Positions 1-9,529 are shown, numbered from the stretch's first letter. The stretch is DNA of 64,000 nucleotides from Paenibacillus apiarius (GCF_017052585.1 NZ_JAFFHZ010000001.1:4774001-4838000); one strand, 5' to 3'. The notes: generated by a model from the sequence alone, not told the origin. Numbers and translations: made by a program.

Positions 1-1349
1 AGCGCTTCCTCGTATTTGGCCGATAAGGACGATTGGATGAATTCCATCACGAAATAGGCAGCGCGTCCAGTGGAAGCTTCGGACGTCCAGTCGAGGCTCT
101 GCTTCCGGTGCAGCTTGAACAGCGCCAGGCGGTATGGGCGTTCTTCCTGCAGCAGTTCTTGGAAATCAGCGTTTCGCGTATGAATCATTTTTAACTTGTT
201 CGTGTAAAAATAGTGGCGCAACAGGGAGTTTTTCCGTATCAGATCGCGATTCAGGCTTTGATTGCTCTCGAGCAGCTGCTGCACGTTTGAACCGATTTCC
301 TCCAACTCCATGATCCCTTTATATTTGAGCGCGTCCGCCCGTTTCAATTGGATCGTCCGCAGGAGACTGCGAATCGGTTGATGGATGCGCATGCTGAACC
401 AGACGGAAGCCGTCAATCCGATGACGAGCACGAGCGCGAGAATGCCGGCCAGCATCCAATTAAGCTTGGCGAGTTGAGCTGAGAGGCTGGACGCAGAGAT
501 AACGTTCACATATATGGATCCGGTGGCGGCTCCTTTTAAGTAGAAGAAAAACGAGTCTCCACTGGTAACGTATCCTTGGTTCTTCCGATAAGCCGCCATT
601 ACTTGCTCCGTATCGAAATGATCTGCGGTGCCGAACAAGAGGGAGCCTGCGTCCGGGGACAGAATGCCAAAGCCATCCGAGACCGGCGGCTGATAGGCGC
701 GAAGGAACGCGTCCGCGTCAAGGAAGGCGCTTGCATAAAAATGCCGCTGCAGCTTGTTCTTGACGATGAGCGGCATGAGATTTCCTTTGCGCAGCGTCTG
801 ACTTACGTTGTTCTCCGAGAATTCTCTCGCTGGGAACAGCCGGGTGGCCTCCGATCGGTTGAACTGTGCCATCCAGAAGGAAGGGGAATAATCGCTGCTT
901 GCGTAGAACTTTCCATACATCTGTTGCGGTGTGTTGATTCCGTCCTTCTCGATGACGAGCTTCGGTTCGTGGTACGTAATGGCAATGTTGTCTACATAGG
1001 GATAGAAGCTGGCAGACATTTTTTTGAGTTGAATCCGGATGTGGTCGGCGATGTCGTACCGGATGCGGTCGACGTTCAGCGCAAACGAGGAAACGGCATC
1101 GTCCATGTATAAATTCAACATCGATGTCGTCAACATGCCGATCTGCCGCTCATAGTTATCAACGGCATGCTGCAGGTCCGCTTTATTATAACGGATGATT
1201 TCATCCTGCATGAGGGAACGGAAGAACGCAAACGACAGCATGTGGAATGACAGCAGCAGCACAATGATGACCAAAAAGCTTGCCAGCAATTGCATGAACA
1301 GGGATCGTCTCTGGGGCTTGCTCCATTTGAACGATAGCGCGCGCGGCAT
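1..1349 (-). CDS. Membrane-anchored AraC-type transcriptional regulator, N-terminal part (runs off the window)
   Basis: Reading the minus strand from the ATG at 1349 gives an open frame of about 449 codons that leaves the window at base 1. A GGAGG site lies four bases before the ATG. A hydrophobic segment near residues 20-40, a long extracellular region and a second hydrophobic segment around residues 290-315 (LAGILALVLVIG) frame a sensor domain. The cytoplasmic part then has the linker and RxxLLRHYFY-like stretch typical of the 700-800 aa AraC regulators of Paenibacillus. The HTH itself lies outside the window, so the AraC call rests on architecture and context. A YesM-type kinase was considered, but no HAMP-HisKA order is seen. 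It is divergent from an Lpl-type transporter and probably controls it. Confidence 0.7.
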   Translation of the reverse strand, partial: MPRALSFKWSKPQRRSLFMQLLASFLVIIVLLLSFHMLSFAFFRSLMQDEIIRYNKADLQHAVDNYERQIGMLTTSMLNLYMDDAVSSFALNVDRIRYDIADHIRIQLKKMSASFYPYVDNIAITYHEPKLVIEKDGINTPQQMYGKFYASSDYSPSFWMAQFNRSEATRLFPAREFSENNVSQTLRKGNLMPLIVKNKLQRHFYASAFLDADAFLRAYQPPVSDGFGILSPDAGSLLFGTADHFDTEQVMAAYRKNQGYVTSGDSFFFYLKGAATGSIYVNVISASSLSAQLAKLNWMLAGILALVLVIGLTASVWFSMRIHQPIRSLLRTIQLKRADALKYKGIMELEEIGSNVQQLLESNQSLNRDLIRKNSLLRHYFYTNKLKMIHTRNADFQELLQEERPYRLALFKLHRKQSLDWTSEASTGRAAYFVMEFIQSSLSAKYEEA

Positions 1350-1524
1350 GGGTTCCTCCTTTTCCAAAATGATGAAGAATGAATTGCACTATTATGGTAG
1401 GTGCGATCGCAGTTCTCCACAATATTCTTTTTTTCTTATTTATATGCCGATGTTCGGATTTCAGCGAATTCGCAGATGGAGCGGAAACTTTGCCGATAGC
1501 CAGGAGGCGCCGCTTTCGAATACG

Positions 1525-2496
1525 ATGTCGTTGTCACGAAATGGTCACGAGAGGAGGATATGCGAAATCAGACACATCCGCGTCCGGTCTGAGAAGAACC
1601 TGCTGCGCAAGCTCAATCAGACCAAATATTTATGGCTGCTGTTTCTGCCTTGTTTGCTGTATTACGCCGTGTTCAAGTACGCCCCTATGTTCGGCATCAT
1701 CATTTCGTTTAAAGATTACAATTTGTTCAAAGGCATTCAAGAGAGCGCTTGGGTCGGATGGAAATATTACCGGATGTTTTTTGAGAATCCCGATTTCATG
1801 AAGCTGATGCGCAACACCTTGCTGCTCGGCGTGTACAACTTGGTGTTCGGATTCCCGGCGCCGATTGCATTGGCCGTGCTGCTGAACGAGGTGAAGCATT
1901 CGTTTTTCAAGCGCTTCGTGCAAACGGTAAGCTATTTGCCGCACTTCATTTCCAACGTGGTCGTCGCATCGATGGTAGTCATGTTCTTGTCGCCGACTGG
2001 GGGCATTCTCCACGAGCTGTTGAAATGGTTCGGCGCATCCAATGCGAATGTGATGATGGAGCCTGAATGGTTCCGTACCGTGTATGTCGCCTCGGAAATT
2101 TGGCAGCATGCCGGTTGGGAAACGATTATTTATTTGGCGGCGCTTACGACGATCGACCCTGTGCTGTACGAAGCGGCCGGCATGGACGGAGCGGGAAGGT
2201 TCCGCAAGCTGTGGCATGTCACTTTGCCCGGGATTCGGCCGGCGATTATCATTCTGCTCATTTTGAATATTGGCAAGGTGGTTGAAATCGGATTCGAAAA
2301 GGTGTTTCTGCTCTACAATCCAGCCACTTATGAAACCGCTGACATTATCGGCACCTATGTATATCGGGTCGGACTCGTGCAAGGAAATTACAGCTACGCA
2401 ACGGCGATTGATCTGTTCATGGGCATGATTAGCCTTGTATTCGTCGTGGCAGCCAATACGATTAGCCGCAGGGTCGGAAATACAAGTATCTGGTAA
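1525..2496 (+). CDS. lplB: Sugar ABC transporter permease, LplB/YtcP-type (start uncertain)
   Basis: Inner-membrane permease of the carbohydrate-uptake type 1 family, about 310-323 aa. It opens with the typical LLFLPCLLYYAVFKYAPMFG helix, has six predicted membrane segments and carries the EAA loop YEAAGMDGAGRFRKLWHV, which docks the ATPase. The ATPase is not encoded here, which is common because these systems share MsmX-type ATPases. The first in-frame ATG is 1525, with its AGGAGG (1502-1507) too far upstream. A better-looking ATG at 1560 right after GAGGAGG reads out of frame and stops after ten codons. Dropping one base near 1590 would join it to the permease frame. The next permease follows 20 bases downstream. 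Confidence 0.85.
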   Translation: MSLSRNGHERRICEIRHIRVRSEKNLLRKLNQTKYLWLLFLPCLLYYAVFKYAPMFGIIISFKDYNLFKGIQESAWVGWKYYRMFFENPDFMKLMRNTLLLGVYNLVFGFPAPIALAVLLNEVKHSFFKRFVQTVSYLPHFISNVVVASMVVMFLSPTGGILHELLKWFGASNANVMMEPEWFRTVYVASEIWQHAGWETIIYLAALTTIDPVLYEAAGMDGAGRFRKLWHVTLPGIRPAIIILLILNIGKVVEIGFEKVFLLYNPATYETADIIGTYVYRVGLVQGNYSYATAIDLFMGMISLVFVVAANTISRRVGNTSIW

Positions 2497-2516
2497 AAAA
2501 GGAGGTGGTATGCGTC

Positions 2517-3392
2517 ATGAGACGATTTCCCAAAAGAATCAGTCTGTTTCAATGCATGAATGCACTCATCCTGACAATCGTCGTCGTTGTCACATTGTAC
2601 CCGTTTATTTACATGGCTGTCATCTCCGTGAGCGGCGATATATATGTCATGAGAGGCGAAGTGTTTCTCTGGCCCAAAGGCTTCAACCTAAAAATGTACA
2701 GTCTCGTTCTAGGCGATTTGTCTATTTTGCAGGCCTACTTGAATACGATTATATACACCGTGCTCGGAACGGTCATCGCACTGGCCATCACGTCGGCGGG
2801 GGCGTATGCGCTATCCCGCAGCGACATGGTGTTCAACAAAGGATTTACGTTGATGGTTATCTTTACGTTGTTCTTCAGCGGCGGCATGATTCCCTCTTTT
2901 CTGGTGGTCAAGGAGCTTGGCATTATCGATACGGTCTGGGCGATGGTGCTGCCTGGCGCGGTAAGCACGTGGAATTTGATCATCATGCGCACTTTTTTTG
3001 CCAATATACCGAAGGAGCTTGAAGAGTCCGGCAAGATGGACGGTCTGAATGACCTCGGCTTGTTCTTCCGCATCGCGGTTCCGCTGTCCAAAGCCTCGTT
3101 CGCCACGATCGGCTTGTTTTATGCGGTATCGCTCTGGAACAATTTCTATTTTCCGCTGTTATATTTGCGCGATCCGGGGCTGTTTCCGCTGCAGGTCCTG
3201 CTGCGCAATCTGGTGCTGGCAGGGCAGGTGATGTCGGGGGACGTCACGCAAATCGGGGGTGATCAGCTCATTGTGGAGGAGTCGCTGAAGTACGCGACGA
3301 TTATGGTATCGACACTGCCGATATTGCTCGTGTATCCGTTCTTGCAAAAATATTTTGTGAAGGGCGCGCTCATTGGCGCGGTTAAAGGGTGA
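2517..3392 (+). CDS. lplC: Sugar ABC transporter permease, LplC-type
   Basis: Second permease of the uptake system, 291 aa with six predicted membrane helices. The EAA loop reads LEESGKMDGLNDLGLFFR and the protein ends in the family-typical KYFVKGALIGAVKG. ATG 2517 was chosen because GGAGGTGG (2501-2508) lies eight bases upstream; the GTG at 2505 would overlap that site. It follows lplB by 20 bases and its stop lies six bases before the solute-binding protein start, so the three genes form one operon. LplB and LplC would form the heterodimeric channel. Confidence 0.92.
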   Translation: MRRFPKRISLFQCMNALILTIVVVVTLYPFIYMAVISVSGDIYVMRGEVFLWPKGFNLKMYSLVLGDLSILQAYLNTIIYTVLGTVIALAITSAGAYALSRSDMVFNKGFTLMVIFTLFFSGGMIPSFLVVKELGIIDTVWAMVLPGAVSTWNLIIMRTFFANIPKELEESGKMDGLNDLGLFFRIAVPLSKASFATIGLFYAVSLWNNFYFPLLYLRDPGLFPLQVLLRNLVLAGQVMSGDVTQIGGDQLIVEESLKYATIMVSTLPILLVYPFLQKYFVKGALIGAVKG

Positions 3393-3397
3393 GACAG

Positions 3398-4945
3398 ATG
3401 AAGAAGAGTTCGACACGCATCCGGAAGTGGACGGCTGTGCTGCTGGCGGGTTGCCTGCTTGCCCTGGCGCTTGCAGGATGCGCGAAGGAAGGCGGGAAGA
3501 GCGGCACGGATATCGCACAGAAGGGCGGGGATCAATCTGATAACAAGACGTTTACGATGCTTATTGATTCGAATCCGACCTTCCCGTATAAGAAGGATTG
3601 GCCAATATGGAAATGGATTGAAGAGAAGACCGGGGTAACGCTCCGTGTGCAGCTCCCATCGGGAAAGCTGGCTGATACCTTAAATCTTGTGATCGCCTCG
3701 AACCATTTGCCGGATTTGATGTTCATGAGCGATCGCCGCACTGCCAACAAGTACGGCCAGCAGGGGGCGCTCGCGAACATTTTGGAATATACGGATGAAA
3801 TGCCGAATTTCAAGAAGTGGATGGAGAAGTATCCGGAAATGGTGAGGCAGGCGTTGTCCGCGGACGGCAAGCTGTTCATGTTCCCGAATGAAGGCTTCGG
3901 GGAGACGAACCGGATGATATGGATGTACCGGGAAGACGTGCTTGCGAAGCACGGTTTGAAGCCGCCGAGCACGTACGATGAGCTGTATGAAGTGGCAAAA
4001 CAATTGAAAGCGCTATATCCGGACAGTTATCCGTTTAGCTTCCGGTTCGGTGAAGAATTGGGCATTTTCATCAACTTGGCGGAAAACTTCGAGACAGGCA
4101 GCGATATTTATTACAATTACAGCTCGAACGAGTGGGAATACGGACCGGTGCAAGACAACTATAAAAAATTGGTTGAAGCGATGCGCCGGATGTACAAAGA
4201 CGGTCTCATTCCGCCGGATTGGCTGTCCATTCAGACGAAGCAGTGGCAGGATATCGTGTCGACGAACAAGGCGTTCATCACGGTTGATTATATCAGCCGG
4301 ATTGATTTTTTCAATATCCCGCTGCGCAAGGATAATCCGTCATTCAATCTGGCCTTCATGGATCCGCCTGCCGGATGGCCGGGCGCACAGCGGGTCAATC
4401 CTTACTTGCACACGCTGGAGACCGGATTGACCGTCGCCTCGACCTCATCCCGCATCAAGGATGTCATGAAATATATGGATTACTTCTATTCCGGGGAAGC
4501 GCGCGACATCGCGAGCTGGGGGAAGGAAGGTGAAACGTTCACGACGGAGGGCGGCACGCGCAAGTTCAAGGCCGAGTATGGCGATGCGGTTGAATTGCGG
4601 GCGAAGACAGGAATCGCGACGAATGGCGCTTATACGTGGATCGATTATGATTCCCAGCTCGCCCTTGCATCAGAGGATTTGAAGAAGGCGTATGAACAAG
4701 CGCGCAAATTCGATGCGAAGTTGCAGCCGAAGCCCGCCTTCAACGAGCAGGAGACGGAGGTGATCGCTTTGACCGGCGAAGCGGTCAAGAAGCATCGGAG
4801 CGAAACGATCGCCAAGTTTATTTTGGGCACACGTCCGCTGTCAGAATGGGATCAATATGTGAAGGAGACGGAAAACCTCGGATTGCAGAAGCTGCTCGAC
4901 ATATATAAGCAGGCGTATGCGCGTGCTGCCGAGTTGCAGCTGTAA
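3398..4945 (+). CDS. lplA: Extracellular sugar-binding lipoprotein, LplA/YtcQ-type
   Basis: 515 aa. Basic N-terminus, hydrophobic core and lipobox LALAGC with the lipidated Cys at residue 28 show a membrane-anchored lipoprotein. The mature part, about 485 aa, begins with a Lys/Gly/Asp-rich linker and then NKTFTMLIDSNPTFPYKKDW, the layout of family 1 oligosaccharide-binding proteins of this transporter type. ATG 3398 is preceded by AAAGGG at 3384-3389; a GTG at 3389 is less likely. The ligand cannot be told from sequence. The glycosidase-like and oxidoreductase genes downstream suggest a plant or microbial glycan fragment. Confidence 0.92.
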   Translation: MKKSSTRIRKWTAVLLAGCLLALALAGCAKEGGKSGTDIAQKGGDQSDNKTFTMLIDSNPTFPYKKDWPIWKWIEEKTGVTLRVQLPSGKLADTLNLVIASNHLPDLMFMSDRRTANKYGQQGALANILEYTDEMPNFKKWMEKYPEMVRQALSADGKLFMFPNEGFGETNRMIWMYREDVLAKHGLKPPSTYDELYEVAKQLKALYPDSYPFSFRFGEELGIFINLAENFETGSDIYYNYSSNEWEYGPVQDNYKKLVEAMRRMYKDGLIPPDWLSIQTKQWQDIVSTNKAFITVDYISRIDFFNIPLRKDNPSFNLAFMDPPAGWPGAQRVNPYLHTLETGLTVASTSSRIKDVMKYMDYFYSGEARDIASWGKEGETFTTEGGTRKFKAEYGDAVELRAKTGIATNGAYTWIDYDSQLALASEDLKKAYEQARKFDAKLQPKPAFNEQETEVIALTGEAVKKHRSETIAKFILGTRPLSEWDQYVKETENLGLQKLLDIYKQAYARAAELQL

Positions 4946-4987
4946 TGGAAAATAGACCAATTGATAGGAACAGGAGGAGCTTTGCTC

Positions 4988-5944
4988 ATGATGAACGATA
5001 GCAGCGCGAATAAGAAGTCGGTGCTTAAGCCGGTGCATTCCCGGGAATGGCTGCGCATCGGCATTATCGGCACCGATACTTCTCACGCGATTGACTTTAC
5101 GGAGCTATTGAATAATGAGGGGCATCCGCATCATATCCAGGGCGGTGCGGTGAATATCGCGTATCCGGGCGGCTCCCCCGATTTCGGCATGAGCATCAAC
5201 CGGGTCGGAGGATTTGCGGAGAAGCTGGCCGAATCGTACGGCGTCGAGATTGTGTCCTCGCCCGAAGCGGTGGCGGAGCGCTGTGACGCGATTCTGTTGG
5301 AAGCCGTCGACGGACGCGTTCATAGCGAGCTGTTCGCACGCATTGCCGATTACGGCAAACCGGTATTCATCGACAAGCCGCTTGCCGTATGCCGAGCGGA
5401 TGCGGAGATGATTGCGGAGACGGCCGAACGGGCGGGCGTGACGGTCATGAGCTGCTCGGCGGTCCGCTTCGCGGAAGGCATTGCGCAGTGCTTGCGGGAT
5501 GCGGCTCCGGACGGAATCGCCGGGGCGGATTGCTTCGGCCCGATGGATCTGGAGCCGACGCAGCCGGGCCTGTTCTGGTACGGCATTCATACGGCGGATA
5601 TGCTGTATGCTTTGCTGGGCAAAGGGTGCCGCAGTGTCCGCACCGCATCCAGCGCAGGACATGACATGGTCGTTGGCGAATGGGGAGACGGCCGCCTCGG
5701 CACGCTGCGCGGCAATCGGGTAGGCAACCGCAAGTTCGGCGGCACCGTGCATACGAAGAAAGCGACGATGTACGTCGATGTATACGCGCACGAGAAACCG
5801 TACTATGCCAGCATGCTGGAGCAGGTAATGGCCATGTTCCGGACGGGATCGATTCCCGTGGATCTGAGTGAAACTTTGGAAATTATCCGTTTTATTGAAG
5901 CGGCCAATGAGAGCCGCAAAACAGGCAGGATCGTTCATTTATAA
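4988..5944 (+). CDS. Gfo/Idh/MocA-family oxidoreductase
   Basis: 318 aa NAD(P)-dependent sugar or inositol dehydrogenase-like protein. The N-terminal Rossmann motif reads IGIIGTDTSHAIDF, so the usual GxGxxG is replaced by GxxGTDTSH. FIDKPLAVCRADAEMI (around residues 118-135) carries the conserved DKP(L) lysine. The C-terminal half is the shortened substrate domain. AGGAGG at 4972-4977 sits ten bases before ATG 4988; ATG 4991 is equally possible. The gene lies 42 bases after the binding-protein gene and so probably acts on the imported sugar. The atypical GTDTSH motif is shared by a subgroup of these proteins, so altered cofactor use is possible but unproven. Confidence 0.85.
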   Translation: MMNDSSANKKSVLKPVHSREWLRIGIIGTDTSHAIDFTELLNNEGHPHHIQGGAVNIAYPGGSPDFGMSINRVGGFAEKLAESYGVEIVSSPEAVAERCDAILLEAVDGRVHSELFARIADYGKPVFIDKPLAVCRADAEMIAETAERAGVTVMSCSAVRFAEGIAQCLRDAAPDGIAGADCFGPMDLEPTQPGLFWYGIHTADMLYALLGKGCRSVRTASSAGHDMVVGEWGDGRLGTLRGNRVGNRKFGGTVHTKKATMYVDVYAHEKPYYASMLEQVMAMFRTGSIPVDLSETLEIIRFIEAANESRKTGRIVHL

Positions 5945-6041
5945 GCATGAGTTCAATAAAGCAGCTGAATATGCTCCCGTCCTGCCTCGTTATGCAATGG
6001 GGAAGTGGCAAGCAACCTCAATAACGTGGAGCGTGATTCTG

Positions 6042-8345
6042 ATGAAGCGTAGTGCCGTAAAATGCCTCAACATTGTTGTGCGGATATTGTGCTGTGCGGT
6101 TCTATTGTTGACAACGGTGACGTCAGCGCTGCCCCGCGCGGGTCTGACTGCCGGGAAATCATTCATCACCATCGATCAGGTTCAGGAAACGGAGGGCAAG
6201 CGCTTCATCATAACCGGGAGTTATACCGGTGTGTATAACGTCGTGCTGTCCGTGGCCGGCCGTGAGACGGTCGGTACGCGAATGATGCCGACCCTTGGCC
6301 CGCATACGGGAACATGGACGGCCACATGGGATGCCTCCGCTTATGACGGGGATATGGAGCTTGTGGCCCGCGGCAATGACACTGCAACCCGATATGGCGT
6401 ATGGTCGCCGTTCATGACTGTCTCCGTAGATAATCCGCATCTCAGCAAGCCGAAGGTGCGGATAACCGGACCTGTGGATGGGGAGGCTGTCAGCGGGCAG
6501 GTGAAGATAAGGGTGTCGGTAGACAGCAAAAACCCGGTGGCGGGCGTTGAAGTGAGGGTGACGGGGCGGCCGTGGCAGAAGGCGCAGCAGGCTGAGGACG
6601 GATATAAGTTTTACTGGAGTCCATCCAGTGACGAACGTTCCGCCTACGCTATCCAGGCAAGGGCTACGGATAGCGCAGGCAATGTCGGAATGAGCTTAAG
6701 CACGTACGTGTTGGCCGGGTCCGAAGAGGAGGACGGCGGCGGGGACGAAGAGCATGCCGTATTGCCGCGCCAAGACCGCGCTATGTGGATATGGGAGCCG
6801 TCATCGTACAACCTGCTGCTTAATCCGGGCTCCCGTGACGTGTTGGAGCAATTTGCGAAGGACACGACAACATTTGCATCTCAACCCGTGACGACGCTCT
6901 ATTACGCGACCGGCAAATATGCGGATATGGCAATGCTTGAGGATGAGCCGGAGCGGGTGGGGGAATTCGTGAAGTGGGCGCATGAGCATGGGTTTCAGGT
7001 TCATGCGTTAATTGCCGGCGGGACTTCGCCGCCTTATATTGCCGTTTATCCGCAGTATCATGACGATGCGGTCCGCGAAATTGAAAGCGTCGTCAATTAC
7101 AATCTGGCAGCGGATGAGACCGCGCGGTTCGACGGCGTCAATATTGATATCGAGCCTTATATATTGCCTGATTTCGCAGACAGAGCCCCTTTTTTGCAGC
7201 AGCAATATTTAAGGCTCATGGAGAGGATGAAGAATAGGGTCGATGTATCCAGAACGAATATCGCCTTCGGACCGGCGATTCCCAGGTGGTATGACACGAA
7301 CGTAAATACGAAGGCGGTGGAGTGGAAGGGGATAGTGAAGCCGTTGTCCGAGCATATCCAAGATATAAGCGATTATATCAGCATTATGGATTACCGCGAT
7401 ACAGCGTCCGGCAGCGCAGGGATTATCGCGGGGGCGCAGACCGAACTGGATTACGCGGAATCCATCGGGAAGGCGAATTCGGTTGTCATCGGAGTCGAGA
7501 CGCTTGATATCGCCAGCAGCGGCGACCCGGAAACGATTACGTTCCGGGAGGAGGGGCGGGTGGCGATGGAGACAGAGCTGGCTCTGGTCTACGATGCTTT
7601 TGCGGCGTATTCCTCCTTTGCAGGCGTCGCTGTCCATCATTACGACTCGTACAGGGAGCTGCCGTCCGATTGGAGCCGAACCCGCTATGTCTGGAGCCCG
7701 CCGCCGGATTCGGAGCCGCCCACCCAGCCGGGAGCCCTTCAAGCCGAGGCGCTTGATTACGAGCGGATTGAGCTCCGCTACGATCGAGCGTACGACAATC
7801 AGGAAGTAGGCGGGTATTTGATTTACCGCGGAACGGAAGCCGGCTTCATCCCCGATCCAGATGGATACGAGGCGCGAGTGAGAGGGCTGTCGCACACAGA
7901 TGCCGGATTACTCCCGAATACGACATACTGTTATCGGGTTGCCGCCGTCGATCTTGCAGGCAATGTCGGCCCGCTGTCCGGCGAGAGCTGCGCAACGACG
8001 GAAGAGACGGACTTGCAGCCGATGATTATCGGCAGTATGACGGCTGCGGCAGGCAACGGAAAAGTGAAAGTGATGCTTCAAGTGGTCGATGCGGAGACGA
8101 ACGTGCCGGTGACCGCAGCGGTGTACGGGCGCTTCGAATTCGCTTCCGGCAAGTACCAGCAGGGGGCGACCGATGCCGCCGGCTTCTATACCGCGACGTC
8201 CGAAGCATTGGCACCCGGGCTATTGGTGGGATTCAAGCCTGATCGAATCGTCGCTGGCTCGTATTATTGGGCCCAAGCGCATGATCGCCCGCATTCCGTA
8301 CGTATTTACACGGATGAGACGGTGCCGGGAAGTTCATTACGATAG
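6042..8345 (+). CDS. Large secreted protein with Ig-like, TIM-barrel (glycosidase-like) and FnIII domains
   Basis: 767 aa from ATG 6042, which opens a standard signal peptide (MKRSAVKCLNIVVRIL...). The open frame continues upstream but lacks a better start. In order it has a beta-rich N-terminal region (about 35-130), an Ig-like module starting PKVRITGPVDGEAVSGQVKI (about 135-225), a TIM-barrel-like region from RAMWIWEPSSYNLL (about 245-545) and a fibronectin-III module from PPTQPGALQAEALDY (about 555-645). A beta-rich tail follows. The barrel contains FDGVNIDIEPY, similar in position to the DxxDxDxE strand of GH18-like barrels. The actual activity is not recognisable. It lies about 100 bases after the oxidoreductase gene and closes the sugar-uptake island, consistent with releasing the transported oligosaccharide. 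Confidence 0.72.
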   Translation: MKRSAVKCLNIVVRILCCAVLLLTTVTSALPRAGLTAGKSFITIDQVQETEGKRFIITGSYTGVYNVVLSVAGRETVGTRMMPTLGPHTGTWTATWDASAYDGDMELVARGNDTATRYGVWSPFMTVSVDNPHLSKPKVRITGPVDGEAVSGQVKIRVSVDSKNPVAGVEVRVTGRPWQKAQQAEDGYKFYWSPSSDERSAYAIQARATDSAGNVGMSLSTYVLAGSEEEDGGGDEEHAVLPRQDRAMWIWEPSSYNLLLNPGSRDVLEQFAKDTTTFASQPVTTLYYATGKYADMAMLEDEPERVGEFVKWAHEHGFQVHALIAGGTSPPYIAVYPQYHDDAVREIESVVNYNLAADETARFDGVNIDIEPYILPDFADRAPFLQQQYLRLMERMKNRVDVSRTNIAFGPAIPRWYDTNVNTKAVEWKGIVKPLSEHIQDISDYISIMDYRDTASGSAGIIAGAQTELDYAESIGKANSVVIGVETLDIASSGDPETITFREEGRVAMETELALVYDAFAAYSSFAGVAVHHYDSYRELPSDWSRTRYVWSPPPDSEPPTQPGALQAEALDYERIELRYDRAYDNQEVGGYLIYRGTEAGFIPDPDGYEARVRGLSHTDAGLLPNTTYCYRVAAVDLAGNVGPLSGESCATTEETDLQPMIIGSMTAAAGNGKVKVMLQVVDAETNVPVTAAVYGRFEFASGKYQQGATDAAGFYTATSEALAPGLLVGFKPDRIVAGSYYWAQAHDRPHSVRIYTDETVPGSSLR

Positions 8346-8362
8346 TGAGCAATTCCTATAGC

Positions 8363-8397
8363 AAGGAGCGGCTTCTAGTGAGGCCGCTCCTTCTTGT
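8363..8397. terminator. Hairpin terminator between convergent genes
   Basis: AAGGAGCGGC at 8363-8372 pairs with GCCGCTCCTT at 8383-8392 across a ten-base loop. It sits between the secreted glycosidase-like gene and the convergent degV gene and could serve either strand. Confidence 0.75.
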
Positions 8398-8437
8398 ACA
8401 GGGGCGTGTATTGGATAAGCAGCAATCCGCGCCCCGG

Positions 8438-9301
8438 TTAGTTGTATGATTTGTTTCTGAAAAACAACGCCAGCGTACCCGGTCCGGAGTGGGCGCCAAT
8501 GGCGCATCCAATTGAGCTGGTCATGAAATTGTTCATCCCGAAGCGCTCTTGAATCATGTGCTTCAACGATTCCAACGCTTCCTCGTCATCGCCATGAGCG
8601 ATCCCGATAAGCTGCTCCTTGTCCTCCAGATTCGCGCGATTTCCGAGCAGATCGGCTAGGCGCATAATCGATTTTTTTCTGCCGCGCACCTTATCGATGG
8701 GGATTAGCTTGCCGTCCTCCACATCCAATACAGGCTTGATGTTCAACAAGCCGCCGATAACAGCGGACGACTTGCTTACCCGGCCGCCACGGTATAAGTA
8801 TTCCAGATCGTCCACGGTGAACACGTGCTCCATCTGCTTCGCGAGCCGTTCGGCTTGAGAGGCGATGTCTGCTCTGGACAGACCTTCGCGCGCCCAGAGC
8901 GCTGCTTGATGCACGACCAGGCCGTAGCCTAGCGATGCGCATTTCGAGTCGATAATCTCGCAAGCGAAAGAAGGATAATCTTCCTGCACCATCTCAAGCA
9001 TCATGCGCGAGGATGCATACGTGCCTGACAGCTCGGAAGAAAAAGCGATGTAGATCGCCTCATCCCCTGCCTTCGCAATCGCCTCGAATGTTTCTCTGAA
9101 CAATTCCATCGGCACTTGCGATGTCTTATACACGCGGCCATTGCGCATCCCATCGAACATCTGCTTCGGCATTATGGTGACGCCGTCCTCGTATTGCTCG
9201 CTCTCTATGGTTACGACGAGCGGCATTACCGTAATGCCCAACTGTTCTGCGATGGCACGGGGCATGTCGATTGCGCTGTCTGCAAGGATATGAATAGTCA
9301 T
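8438..9301 (-). CDS. DegV-family fatty-acid-binding protein
   Basis: 287 aa. The N-terminus MTIHILADSAIDMPRAIAEQ and the internal ISGTYASS-type loop (SSELSGTYASSRMM), together with the YRGGRVSK segment, are hallmarks of DegV/FakB proteins. These bind a fatty acid and present it to the FakA kinase. The open frame extends about 55 codons further upstream, but ATG 9301 was chosen because it matches the family N-terminus and has TAAGGAGCG upstream. No FakA gene is nearby. It is convergent with the sugar island and apparently monocistronic. Confidence 0.9.
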   Translation of the reverse strand: MTIHILADSAIDMPRAIAEQLGITVMPLVVTIESEQYEDGVTIMPKQMFDGMRNGRVYKTSQVPMELFRETFEAIAKAGDEAIYIAFSSELSGTYASSRMMLEMVQEDYPSFACEIIDSKCASLGYGLVVHQAALWAREGLSRADIASQAERLAKQMEHVFTVDDLEYLYRGGRVSKSSAVIGGLLNIKPVLDVEDGKLIPIDKVRGRKKSIMRLADLLGNRANLEDKEQLIGIAHGDDEEALESLKHMIQERFGMNNFMTSSIGCAIGAHSGPGTLALFFRNKSYN

Positions 9302-9529
9302 CTGATCTACGCTCCTTATACGGATTGTTTCTTTTATCATACCATGAGTAGGCGCAACTTCCATGAACAATTGTACATCGGATAGGATGGCGCGTTGACC
9401 TTGCCGAGCGGAGTGACGGGAGGGGCTTATCAACGCATGAATATTATGGGGGCTGCGCTCATACAAGTAGAGAAAGGATGCAGGACTGCATTCGTATTAC
9501 GAGCTTGCGCTAAAGGGAGAGAATAGTTC

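Noticed and set aside
1630-2382. 250-codon minus-strand ORF within the LplB gene
   Set aside because: Antisense to the conserved permease with EAA loop; His/Arg/Gln-rich composition typical of a shadow frame.
7209-7895. 228-codon minus-strand ORF within the secreted glycosidase-like gene
   Set aside because: It overlaps a signal-peptide protein with ordered domains and shows no start signal or motif of its own.
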